Both the position numbers and the translations under genes were made by a program. A stretch of DNA of 64,000 nt from Undaria pinnatifida (Eukaryota > Sar > Phaeophyceae > Laminariales > Alariaceae), in the NCBI GenBank assembly GCA_012845835.1, contig JABAKD010000029.1:6130405-6194404 (forward strand), written 5' to 3'. This document shows, in pieces, positions 35,071 to 44,831 of this stretch (the first letter of the stretch is position 1; each line of letters begins with the position of its first letter). A model generated the notes under the pieces. That model saw only the letters and a program-made list of their open reading frames with translations. It did no database searches and was not told where the DNA came from.

Positions 35071-36300
35071 GGAGTAAGGCAGTGAGATGTGGGTCGTCCT
35101 GCTTGTCTCATCATCGCCACCTACATTACCGCCCATCCATGACGACCTTGACGTGAGTTTGACATCGATTAGAACAACGTGGTTTCACCTCAACCATGAC
35201 TACCCGTCTGCGGAGAGCACTCCGTTACAAAGGGTTTAATACGAACATGAGATTACGAAGGTCATACTTCGACAGAAGAAAAACGTCATATACAACAAAA
35301 AAGGCAATGAGGGGTGAAACACACTGTTGTCAAATGCGCCGTCAAGTATAATGTGGCATACATATCAAACAAAAATACCTTCAAGAGTATTGAGAACCTG
35401 CTTCGCCTCTATCTAGGCGAAACGAAAGAAGACTTGGAATCAATGATAAGACTGACCTGCTGTTCCCGTGGCAGTGGGGGCTCGAAGTCGGCAGGATGCA
35501 AAGTCGGTTTGCATCAAACGTCGACATGAGGCCATGTCAGCCGGTGATGTTTTTGATGAAGAGCTTTGTTTTATTACCTGAAGGCTGTCGCATTGATTGG
35601 TCTGCGTGGTCACGAGCGAGGAGGAAAACGACGAAGAGGAGAGCGACCTCTCATTACGGCGGCGTTTTTTAAGATAGATGCGGGGGTGGCCTTTCTCGGA
35701 CGGGAGGTTGGCGTAGCGCTTCTTCTTTGTTCTTACTCGGGGAGGCGGGATATGTGTGTCTGCTGATGTCTTTGCTTCGCGGATGCTTTCACGTTGTCGA
35801 AATCGGACGCGTCCCCTCAATAAATAATATCCGGAGTGTTTCTACCATAGCGATTGCTGACAGTGCGGTGCGTATTTCCTACTTACTGTGGCATCTGGGA
35901 TTCCGATCCGCGTGCTCCCCTGCCCCCCCTTATTAGAGATCAACAAATGAATTTTATCGCGAGAACAAGTCAGCATTTTCTTCCGTCGTCGCCTCGCGTC
36001 GAATTGTACCTACCTACGCTGCTAGGCGCGCTCAGCAGCTGATCGTTTTTATTTCTTCAGTTTTGCAAATAAAATCAAATGTCATCATGGTGGGAACCGA
36101 GTTCATGCACAAACAAACGTTTCTAGTATTCGGGGGTAAAACCACTAGCCCACAGGGGCGACCGGCTGACAATCAAATATACACAACAGCATCTATCGGC
36201 GCATAGAGGTCACATTCCCCGACGTTATTTGATACTACGATGGTTGACGCCGCGTTACCCTGAGGGGTGTTGCCTGTGGTGTCAGTCAACCTTATTTACC
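35071..36300. other. Unassigned spacer
   Basis: Short frames only. Nothing recognisable between the MULE right end and the LINE-A relic. Confidence 0.45.
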
Positions 36301-36302
36301 GA

Positions 36303-36375
36303 TGGAGCCTGTGCTGTGACCACGGACTTGATTATGCGAGTTAATGTCAGAACAACAACAACAGCAACAACAAAA
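36303..36375 (+). mobile_element. LINE-A 3' terminal relic
   Basis: GGAGCCTGTGCTGTGACCAC, then GGACTTGATTATGCGAG and an AACAACAACAACAGCAAC tail. The same order ends the LINE-A copy at 56.95-57.09 kb. It is a heavily 5'-truncated insertion. Confidence 0.8.
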
Positions 36376-36744
36376 CTGCTGCTCTCGAAGCCCGGAATTT
36401 GAAAATAGCGTACCAGGTATGTATCGTCGACTATACTGATACAGATTTTATACTGCTGTATCATCGATTGCTCGCGCACAGGACATGTTGTCAAGAAGAT
36501 ACCTATTACTACTACTATAGATTGCTGCTGTGTAGTCGATTAGTACGCCACGCGTTGACCTGTTGTCGGAAAGACACCTGCCCAGGAATCCAAAATGTAA
36601 AATCGTCCCGGCTGCTGTCGGATGTGTTTCTTACGTCCCGTACGTAGTACGCGCTTTCGACCAGAAAAAGGCGAGGGGAAAACGAAGGCTAAGGACAGCG
36701 CGCTTCGAACAAAGCGATTTGTTCGAGAAATCCTACTGCACTGT

Positions 36745-36784
36745 CCACTGAGCTACTGAGTCATTTGACTCAGTAGCTCAGTGG
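36745..36784. repeat. Perfect 19-bp palindrome with tRNA A-box-like core
   Basis: Arms CCACTGAGCTACTGAGTCA and TGACTCAGTAGCTCAGTGG are separated by TT. TAGCTCAGTGG on either strand matches a pol III A box (D-arm) pattern. No matching B box at the right distance completes a tRNA on either side, so this is not annotated as a tRNA gene. Confidence 0.85.
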
Positions 36785-36973
36785 GTATAGTGCTACGTAT
36801 GTTCAACTACCAAAATAACCATTCATAATGTCGTCAGCGCGCACGCCTCAAAAATGAATGCTAATATGAAGGCGAAGACAATCGAACTCACGACACATAA
36901 CACTGCCCAATGTCACGTGACTCAGTAAATCAGAGGGTTATGCTTAAAAACCAACCCAGTATGCAACGGCCGA

Positions 36974-37114
36974 GATCGGGTACACCCGATCGACCGATAG
37001 CCGTTATCGGGTACCCCTTTAACATACAGTCCCACAACGACTTAGGACGACATCTCATTGTTCGAAACCACAACGCATCCGAACGCAGCCGCATGTCCAT
37101 CGGGTGCACCCGAT
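36974..37114. repeat. Cluster of ATCGGGT/ACCCGAT palindromes
   Basis: GATCGGGTACACCCGATC at 36974-36991 (8-bp arms, 2-bp centre), a half site ATCGGGTACCCC near 37006, and a perfect 16-bp palindrome ATCGGGTGCACCCGAT at 37099-37114. It could be a protein-binding cluster; no element is known to me with this motif. Confidence 0.7.
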
Positions 37115-37539
37115 TATGGCTGAACAAGTCCTCGAAATCTACCCGACTCGCATACAAGCCACCCAATTATGTCCGGACTACTCGACCACCACCCCACACG
37201 CACACACGCACGCGCAGCGGGCGCGAACTCGCGCCACGTCACGAGGCGGGGCATTGTTCTTCTATCGTTTCGGAGCTCTTTTTCCGCAGCTGTTTCTCAA
37301 TCTTTTTCCGGAGCTCTTTTTTGTGGACCCTAAAGTCTCAGTTAGCACTCCTACACACAAGGCACAGAAGCGCATCTATGCAGATGGTTTAGACATAGGT
37401 CACAGGCTACCTGGGCACGGACACGGCACGAGAAGGGCTAAGGATGGATTCAGATGCTCCTTTCCAAATGGCACAGGGAGTTATGTTCGTGGCGTGGTGG
37501 GCCCGAGAAATGTATTGCCGCCACCTGTTACTCCTACAC

Positions 37540-38671
37540 ACAGCCATCAGATTTATTCCCTTTCAAGGATTTATAGCTTCCACGCACAAATTGCCCCACC
37601 GTCTGCCCCCCCCCCCCCCCCGCCCCGCTCCAACCCGGCTCCTTTTCGATCAAAACCAGGCCCCCACCTCCTTCAAAACTCCGCCCTCCCCTCACCGGTT
37701 ATTCGACCTACTTACAGGATTCACTTGATAAACGGAAGCATTTCCTTTTACATCTGTCAGATTTTGTCCCCATCAGAAACGGGTTTATAGTTTCCGCGCA
37801 CAGACAGACTAACATCACCCTGTTGACCCTGACAGCTACACTGTAGTTGCAAGGGGTTTCGCCGACCTATATCCTTAATGAGGAGACACAACCCGTAATA
37901 CGCGCGATCGGAGAATCACACAGAGCTTGCAAAGATGAGTTTCGACAAAGTATAGGATTTCACAGATGGAGTGTATTTTCATGTTTCATATTATACTGAG
38001 TATATTTATGTGGGTGAGTTATTGCTTAATGGGAGGGGTCCTATTTCGTTCGATCGGAGTATCACACACAGCTTGCAAAGATGAGTTTCGACAAAACCGT
38101 CGATCTCTCAGCTTGAGTGTATTTTTATTTTTTACATTATTGTCTATATACTATATATATATTCCCTCGCTTCCTCTTCTTGCTTAAACGCCCCACCTAA
38201 TATCGAAATCCGCCAGTGTAATAAACACTTCGATGCCCTGGATATCGCCTCGTTATCGTTTTAGAGCCGTCCATGCCGCTGCTGCAATTCCCACCCACCC
38301 TCGCCCCAACGCTCCCTCCTTCCCCACCACCCGCACCATCGCCTAGACCCAGCACCACGCGTATAGCAAATCCCTGCATCTATCCGACCTAACGCCCGCC
38401 CCCCGCCCTCCGCCCCCCCCGCCCCCCCCCCCCCCCCCCCCCGCCCCCCACAAGAAATATTTTTAGTTTTCAAGAACCAATTGACCTGCCTCACCCGTCT
38501 CCTCCCGTCCCTCCCCCCCTCCAGCCCCCGTTTTGATCAAAATGAGCCCCCCACGTCCTTAAAAACTCAGCCCTCCCCTCACCGGATATTCGACTTACAG
38601 GATTTACTTGATAAACTGATGCATTTCCTTCCACAGCTGTCAGATTTTGTACCCCTCAGAAACATTTTTAT
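37540..38671 (+). repeat. Family-P repeats, two copies; the second split by the YR element
   Basis: A first copy runs to about 37985 and ends in the conserved AGCTTGCAAAGATGAGTTTC block. A 3' fragment follows at 38055-38140, then a second poly-C copy from about 38150. This second copy stops at CCCCTCAGAAACATTTTTAT where the YR element starts, and resumes at 46601 (TATAGTTTCTGCGCACAGAG). That gives the empty-site structure of the YR insertion. Confidence 0.75.
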
Positions 38672-38974
38672 AATGTAAGAATGTCGGAACAGTCTGGAGT
38701 TTGGCGGAACGAAGAGGAAATATCGGAGATCCGGGTAGCATAGGAGGGGGGGGGTGGTTCCAGGGGGAGGGATAGCAAAAATAGGAGGACTTCAGCAGCA
38801 ACAACGTAGCACAGCAGCAGCACACCAGCAGCGAGTAGCTGACACAACGCACGGTAGAGGAAGAAGGGAGTAGCGCCCACGCGGCAGCGACAGCAGCAGC
38901 AGTAGCAGTAGGGAGAAGACGTCAGCAGGGGTAAAGGGGAGAGAGGTGGCTCGGGGAGACACCAATCGCAATCT
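38672..38974 (+). repeat. Left direct repeat A1 of the YR element
   Basis: Starts AATGTAAGAATGTCGG and ends CACCAATCGCAATCT. Identical to 46174-46475 by eye except for one extra A in the GATAGCAAAAATAGG run. Contains CAGCAG-rich stretches. Probably carries the promoter, since the coding frame starts six bases after it. Confidence 0.95.
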
Positions 38975-38979
38975 GAATC

Positions 38980-39315
38980 ATGGCTGGGAGGGAGGTGTAC
39001 GAGGACATGTCATCATCACAGGAACGGGAAGCAAGTTTCCAGGTGAAGATCAGGAAGCTGCGGAAGGAGCTGGAAGAGACGGAGTGCATGCGGAAAGAAG
39101 AGCTGGAGAGGAGGGAGGAAGCAAGGAGATCGAAGGGGAGTGACGAGCACGTGCGGGAGATACGGAAGCCGGGGGACCAAACAGCAGGCGCCGACAAGGA
39201 GGGTAACGGTGAGAACCAACGTCAGGAAGAACTGGGAAGGGAGAGAGATGAGAGTGAGAGTAGAAGGGCGGAAGAGAGGTGGAAGGCAATATTTGAGAGC
39301 GAGGTCGAAAAGTAG
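38980..39315 (+). CDS. Gag-like N-terminal coiled-coil segment, ends at in-frame TAG
   Basis: ATG six bases after A1 opens 111 codons, starting MAGREVYEDMSSSQEREASF. A heptad-rich, highly charged coiled coil follows (RKLRKELEETECMRKEELER). The frame ends at TAG 39313-39315. The next ATG, at 39328, is in the same frame, so this is probably the N-terminus of one Gag protein separated by a single amber codon, or a small separate protein. Confidence 0.65.
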   Translation: MAGREVYEDMSSSQEREASFQVKIRKLRKELEETECMRKEELERREEARRSKGSDEHVREIRKPGDQTAGADKEGNGENQRQEELGRERDESESRRAEERWKAIFESEVEK

Positions 39316-39327
39316 GTTGGTAGACGA

Positions 39328-41004
39328 ATGCGCGCGAGAGACACGAGTAAGGACATGACCGAAATGGATGAACCTGCGAGTAACCCACAACAGCAGGAGC
39401 AGCACAAAGAGCCGAGGAGGCAAGACCGGCACCACCAGCCGGAGGGACGGAGAAACATGGGCCACCCCTGCGAACGCAGGGGGGTTTCACATGACACGGA
39501 GGCCGGGGAAGCTAGGGGAAGAACGAGACAAATGTTCCTCTCAAAGAATGCCGCCGAACGACGAAGCCAAAGCCAAGAGGTCGGGAGATGGGAAGCAGGA
39601 GGCAGGGGCCCGCAAATAGAGCCCACAGCTGAGGACGGCTACTGGAGGCAGATGGGACAGGAACACGGAGAAGGGTGGGAAGGAAGGGGTGGAGGTCCGA
39701 TCACAGAACCTTCAGCCGAGGGCGGATATTGGGGAGGCAGGAGGGGAGGACCGGAACATGGAGGGTGGATACAGGGGGGAGAAGGGAAACGCCAGCACAG
39801 GGATAGGGCAGCAGAAGAAGATTGGTGGTTTAGTGACGAAAAGGGTAGAGGAGCATGGACGAGGCAAATGGCCGAAGACGGCTACTGGGGGACGACGAGA
39901 GGAAGGGCTAATGAGAAGCGAAGATGGGCGGACAAGGAGGTGGCACCGGGGTGGGGAAGGCGAGAAAGGTTTGGGGGTGAAGGGTGGAAGCGGGGCGAAA
40001 CGGGAGCGGACGGGGGTCCAGGGCCCAGCAGTTACTTCAGGGAGCCGGAACCGTCGTCATGGGCGCAGGTGATGGACATGGGGATGGTCATGTGGGGGGT
40101 AATCAGGGCAGACGGGGGAGTACCACCATGGGGTTCGGTGAAGGAACGGGCGATGTCATCGTTGTGTAGTGAGCGGTTCTTTATGAACAGGAAAGGAGAG
40201 GGGGACCTGATGCGTTTTTCCGACCTAGACATGACCATGTATTCGAGGACAGAGGAGTCGGGGAAGCGCCGGAGTGAGGGGGGGACAGCCCTGCCAGACA
40301 GGGTGGAGGCTACTCTGGGGGTGATCCTGTACATGGCGAGGTTAGCGACGGACGGGCACACGAAGATGGGGCGGGATGCGTTGGGAAGGGTGGAGAGTCA
40401 ATGGGGGAAACCATTCCACAGCGTAAAGGAAGGGGTAAATCATTTTTTCGTGACGAACAGGAGGGTGGTAGAGTCGGAGTACTTCCAGGAGGAGTTCGTG
40501 ACGCGATTCAATATGGACCTAGCGGAGTTGGGGGAAGAGGTGCGGACGCAAGCGCTGAGGCTGAAGCGGAGGGGGAACACGTGGCCGACGGCGGAAGAGG
40601 CAGGGCCCCTACCAGTCCCGGAGTTTAAAGCAACGCGGGCGTGGCTGGATGTGGCGCCGCTGTACATGAGGGGGGGGGGTAAGTGGAGAGTTGGGGGAGG
40701 AAGAAAAAGGGGGGGGGGAGGGTACGAGGAGGGACACCGGCGGGGGGAAGCGGGGCGGGGCGAGAGGGGTGCAGGGGGAGAACGCAAGGGCGAAGAAGGG
40801 AAGGAGGGGGGGGGGAGCAGGGAGTGTTTCTTCTCTAGGAGCGGCAAGCTCTGTCCGTACATGGAAAAGTGGGGGGACTGCAAGTTCGAGCACAAGGTCG
40901 AGAAGGGTGGAAAAGACGAGCGAGCGGGGGGGGGAAGGGGCGAGAAGCGAGCAGCCCCGGGGGGGGACGGGGCGGGGGAGAAGAAGGGTAAGAAGGACGA
41001 ATGA
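39328..41004 (+). CDS. YR element Gag-like protein with CCCH-type finger
   Basis: 558 codons, same frame as the preceding 111-codon segment. Residues 1-240 are Gly/Arg/Glu-rich with degenerate repeats (AEDGYWRQ, AEGGYWGG, AEDGYWGT). The middle (about 250-430) is a folded, less biased region with YFQEEFVTRFNMDLAELGEE near residues 387-406. A Cys/His cluster follows, C500-x8-C509-x8-C518-x3-H522, set in Gly/Arg/Lys-rich sequence. This layout suits a nucleic-acid-binding Gag. Particle formation and RNA binding are inferred from position, not from homology. Confidence 0.7.
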   Translation: MRARDTSKDMTEMDEPASNPQQQEQHKEPRRQDRHHQPEGRRNMGHPCERRGVSHDTEAGEARGRTRQMFLSKNAAERRSQSQEVGRWEAGGRGPQIEPTAEDGYWRQMGQEHGEGWEGRGGGPITEPSAEGGYWGGRRGGPEHGGWIQGGEGKRQHRDRAAEEDWWFSDEKGRGAWTRQMAEDGYWGTTRGRANEKRRWADKEVAPGWGRRERFGGEGWKRGETGADGGPGPSSYFREPEPSSWAQVMDMGMVMWGVIRADGGVPPWGSVKERAMSSLCSERFFMNRKGEGDLMRFSDLDMTMYSRTEESGKRRSEGGTALPDRVEATLGVILYMARLATDGHTKMGRDALGRVESQWGKPFHSVKEGVNHFFVTNRRVVESEYFQEEFVTRFNMDLAELGEEVRTQALRLKRRGNTWPTAEEAGPLPVPEFKATRAWLDVAPLYMRGGGKWRVGGGRKRGGGGYEEGHRRGEAGRGERGAGGERKGEEGKEGGGSRECFFSRSGKLCPYMEKWGDCKFEHKVEKGGKDERAGGGRGEKRAAPGGDGAGEKKGKKDE

Positions 41005-41199
41005 AGGTACGGGCCCTGCCAGAGCGCAGGGCCAGCCACGGAAGAACGCGGACCGGGGGGCGAAGGCAAGCACAGAGAGCGCCACCGGGCGGACCAGAAA
41101 GGCTGGGAGACTAACATCGCGGGGGGGTCGACACCGGGGTCGGTCAGACCAACCAAGCCAGGTGAAAAAAATAAGGGGCTCGAAGGGGGGGAGGAAGTA

Positions 41200-41491
41200 G
41201 TGGGGGGAAACCAGAGGGGAACAGGAACAGGAAAACGAAAAATACGGGATGGAAAGGGAAAGGCAGTAGGTGACGCGGGGGATAAAAGAACACGGGGGAT
41301 AGGGTGCGTGAGAGGAAAGGGGGAAGGAGGGTACGGGAGAGGAACCGGACAGGAACAGGAAGGAGAAGCTAGTGGTATCGGGGCGGGAACGTCGAGAATA
41401 AGAAGTACAGAACTGGGAAAAGGGGGGAGCGACGGCGACCAGACCGCGAGCTCAAATAAACGGGGGGTGCGCGGGGAAGGGGCCGTGAAAA
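41200..41491 (+). CDS. Start of the Pol polyprotein before the 16-G run (frame 1)
   Basis: A frame from ATG 41200 encodes a Gly/Lys/Arg-rich leader that ends NKRGVRGEGAVKR-Gly(n). In the second higher-order repeat the sequence HKRGVRGKGAAQKKGGG runs in frame into VYGNGAVHDPAGG. Here the equivalent VYGNGTIHDPAGG is reached only after a +1 shift at the 16 G at 41492-41507. So the true Pol N-terminus probably lies here rather than at 41507. Confidence 0.5.
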
Positions 41492-41506
41492 GGGGGGGGG
41501 GGGGGG

Positions 41507-42550
41507 GTGTACGGCAACGGGACCATACACGACCCGGCCGGGGGGGAGTACGGCAACGGGGCTGAGCAAGGGAAAAAGGGGGGTGTGTGCGGCAACGGGG
41601 TCGCACACAATCAAGTCGGGAACGAACGGGGCGGCGGGGCCGCGCAGGGCGACAGCGGCCAGGCCGCGGGTCCGAACGATTGGGGGGTGCGAGGCAAAGG
41701 GGCCACGCAAAAATCGTTTGGGGGGGTGTGCGGTAAGGGGACCGTACACGACCCGGCCTGGGGGAGGCGCGGCAACGGGGCCGCGCAAATAAAGGGTGCG
41801 TGTGTGTGCAGCGACGGGGCTGCACACGACGATCACGCCGGGGGGGGACGCGGAAACGGGGCCGCGCAGAGCGACGGCGGTGAGGCCGCGGGCTCGCACA
41901 AACGGGGGGTGCGAGGCAAAGGGGCCGCGCAAAAAAAGGGGGGGGGGGTGTACGGCAATGGGGCCGTACACGACCCAGCCGGGGGGGAGCACGGCAACGG
42001 GGCCGCGCAAAGAAAACGGGAGGTTGTGGGCGGCAACGGGGCCGCACACAATCTGGTAGGGAACAAACGTGGCGACGGGGCCGCGCAGGGCGACGGCGGC
42101 CAGGCCGCGGGTTCTAACCAATGGGGGGTGCGAGGCAAAGGGGCCACGCAAAAGGTGTGTGTGGGGGTGTGCGGTAACGGGACCGTACACGACCCGGCCT
42201 GGGGGAAGCGCGGCAACGGGGCCGCGCAAATGAAAGGGGGGTGCGTGTGCAGCAACGGGGCTGCACACGGCCAGGCCGGGGGGGTACGCGGCAACGGGGC
42301 CGCGAAAAGAAAAGGAGCGGGAGTGGGCGGCGATGGGGCCGTACACGACCAAGGGGGGGGGGAACGTGGCAACGGGGCCGCGCGGGAAAAAGGGGGGGGG
42401 GGGGGCGGCAACGGGGCCGTACAAAACCAGGTGGGAGGGGAGCGCGGCGACGGGGCTGCGAAAAGGAGAAGGGGGGGAGCGAGCGACAAGGGGGCCGGGC
42501 ACGCCCAGGAACGGGGGGCCTTCGGCAACGGGGCCGGAGGAGCGGGGCGT
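41507..42550 (+). repeat. Array of >20 hairpins with AACGGG-type loops, 441-bp higher-order repeat
   Basis: Short inverted repeats occur about every 40 bp. Examples: GTGTGCAGC-GACGGG-GCTGCACAC (41804-41827), GTGTACGGC-AATGGG-GCCGTACAC (41948-41971), GTGTGCAGC-AACGGG-GCTGCACAC (42245-42268), TGTGTGCG...CGCACACA (41584-41609), and GCGCGGC-AACGGG-GCCGCGC (about 41767 and 42206). Stem pairs change together (A-T/G-C swaps) while the loop stays NANGGG. Units recur in the same order 441 bp apart (41507 and 41948). The protein read through it is a run of GNGAA-type repeats. Confidence 0.9.
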
Positions 42551-44064
42551 AGAGAAGGATTTACCCACCGGAAGGGAGGGACAGAGCGTAGCCACGGGGC
42601 GGCGCACGAGTACAAGGGCGAGGAACGGGAGACGGTCCTAAGGTGGAGGAGCGCGATGGGGCGCCTGGGGAAGACAGGGGAAGACGCAGTCGAAAGAGAT
42701 CGCCTGCTGGAGGTCGTGGCTAGGTTGGGAGAGGAGATGCTACTAAGGAAAGGAGGGGACGTAGGGAAGGTGGTGTGGGCGTTAGGTGGGGAGCTGCTCG
42801 CGCCACATATTGACGTAGAGCGCGTGAAGAAATTCTTCGGGGAACGACACAAGGTCGACCAGTTCGCACTGCTGGAACAGATAGCGAGGGTAGGCGTGCC
42901 GGTGGACGTGGGACCCGGAGGTAATCTCGAGCGGGAACTGGCATACGGGAATCATAGCAGCGCCAAAAAATATATGGCCGACGTGTGGGAGAATGCAGTG
43001 GAAGACGTCAAGAAAGGGAGAGCGATCGTGATGCCGGTGAGAGTAGCGCGGAGCGTGCGAGGTTTGCGGATCAATCCCGTGGGGGTAGTGGAAGAAAAAG
43101 GTAAGAAGAGGATAGTCCATGATTCGACGTTCAGCAGCGAACCGGAGCAACCCGGGGGGGGGGGGCGGCCGGTTAATGAGACGACGGACTGGGACCAGAT
43201 TCCAGAATGCCACCTGGCGGGCGTGATGGGCCAAATTATCAAGAGGGTGCTGGGGCTGCGGAACAAATTCGGGACAGGTAAAAGGATCCTGATACAAAAA
43301 ATGGACGTGAAGAGTGCCTTTCGACAGGTGGGAGTGGATCCAGCAGGGGCAGCAAACTTCGGGTACGTGCTGGGAGGGTATTTGTTTATCGACCTGCGGT
43401 TGCAGTTCGGATGGAGGGGGAGCCCAGGGTGGTGGGGTGTGATCGCCAGCGCGATCCAGCAGGCACAGAGGCAGACGACAAGAGCATCGGCGACGATCCT
43501 AGCTGCTGGCAAGGAGGCCACAGCGCATGTCCAAGTCGCGGGGCATACGGGAGTAGCGGTGGAGCCGCTGCCGCGGGGCTGCATAGTCGCGGAGGCGGAA
43601 GGGGGAGGGGAGGAGGACCCAGCGTGGGTGGTTTTTTTCATGGATGATGCGGTTTCGGTGGAGGTGCAGTGGGAGGCAGGCGGGGGAAGGTGTTTAGTGC
43701 TGTCGCAGGCACTGGCGTCGAATCACCACCAAGCGATGGGGGAGAGGGCAGTGGGAGAGGAGCCTCTGCTGTCACATAAAAAGGTGACGGATTGGGCCCC
43801 CCGGCAGGAGGTACTGGGTTTTGACTTAGACACGGAGAGAATGACGATATCCTTGCCGGGAAGGAAGATCACGGAGCTACGGGAGATGCTCCAGGAGTGG
43901 CCCGAGGAGAGGAGCAAGGCGACGGTACGGGAGGTCCTCGTGCTGGCAGGCAAACTGCACCACGTGGCGTACGTGATTAGACCAGGGCGGTATTTCGTGC
44001 GGCGGCTTCTGCAGCTGAGCAAGCTGCATCTGAATGGGCAGGAGAAAAGGGGGGGGGGGGGGGG
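41507..44064 (+). CDS. YR element Pol: hairpin-encoded repeat domain and reverse transcriptase
   Basis: Residues 1 to about 345 are the tandem G-N-G-A-A-x repeats encoded by the hairpin array. RT follows. Motif A is KMDVKSAFRQVGVD with Asp600 (nt 43304). Motif B is FGWRGSPGWWG. Motif C is VFFMDDAVSVE with Asp713-Asp714 (nt 43643-43648), an FMDD box instead of the usual YVDD. Downstream GFDLDTERMTISLPGRK and VLVLAGKLHHVAYVIRPGRY match the thumb/connection of DIRS-type Pols. The frame stays open to 44230 but leaves the authentic sequence at the 16-G run 44049-44064; the rest to 44230 is shadow. Confidence 0.85.
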
Positions 44065-44831
44065 CATGGGGAAAGGACAGGAAGAAGGCAGAGGCAAGGA
44101 GGGTGGTATATCTGACGGAAGAGTTCATGGCGGACGTGGAATGGTGGAGATGGTGCCTGACGGAGGGCTTGGCCGGGCGGGGGGAAGAGTTGGCGGCACC
44201 GTTCTTCCGGTTCGTGAAACAGCCTCATAAAAGGACCTGGTTTTCCGACGCATCATTCGAGGCAGTAGGGGGGCTATGTTTGGAAACGGGGGTGTACTGG
44301 AGGTACAACCTGACCGGGGAAGAGAGAGCGAGGACGGTCAGGAGCAGGAGAAGGGAGCACGTGAACAGGCTGTCCATCAATGTTCTGGAGCTGCTCGGGA
44401 TGGTGATGACGGCCTTCGTGATGATTGTGATCAGGAAGGATAGGCCGGGGAGGGTGGGAGAGCCAGTACTGATGAGGGGGGATAGCTCGTCGGCGGTTCA
44501 GTGGGTGAAGAATTGCAAGGGGGGAAAAGGGGAAGTGAGATCGGGAGGGATGATGAGAATTTTGGGGGTGTTGGAGCAGATTGGGGGGTGGTGCTTCCAG
44601 GCGAAGCACGTGCGGGGGGTGGAGAACGGGTTAGCAGACGGGATAACAAGGTGGAAGTTCGAAATCCAATCGAGGCTGACCAAAGAATGCCCTGCCGTCC
44701 CGTGGCAGGTCCAGGAGCTTGGACCGGAAGGAGAGGGGATGTGTTCGGAGATTTTGCACGCGGCTACGGACTTGGGCGGGTTGCGAAGTCGACTAGAAAG
44801 ACTTATGCGCAAGGTTGGAGAATGTGGGTGA
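44065..44831 (+). CDS. YR element RNase H domain (frame 3)
   Basis: After the 16-G run the meaningful frame reads VVYLTEEFMADVEWWRWCLT, then TWFSDASFEAVGGLCLETGV with the first RNase H Asp at nt 44247. Then SINVLELLGMVM (Glu), LMRGDSSSAVQWV (Asp) and ENGLADGITRW (final Asp). All four acidic positions of the DIRS/Gypsy RNase H fold are present. The frame is open from 44034 but upstream of the G run it is shadow. It overlaps the recombinase frame at its 3' end. Confidence 0.85.

Noticed and set aside
36766-36850. Possible tRNA gene starting at the A-box-like motif
   Set aside because: No B box, T-arm or acceptor pairing at the expected distance on either strand.
41507-42550. Regularly spaced palindromic repeats resembling a CRISPR array
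   Set aside because: Units lack unique spacers of constant length, are in frame with a retrotransposon polyprotein, lie in eukaryotic DNA, and no cas gene is present.
40440-42607. Long Pro/Arg-rich minus-strand frames (535, 412 and 339 codons)
   Set aside because: Antisense shadows of G-rich Gag/Pol sequence. Composition is the mirror of the sense repeats and there is no domain.
44065-44230. Continuation of the RT frame past the second 16-G run
   Set aside because: After the run this frame becomes Gly/Arg-rich and loses similarity, while frame 3 carries the conserved RNase H motifs.
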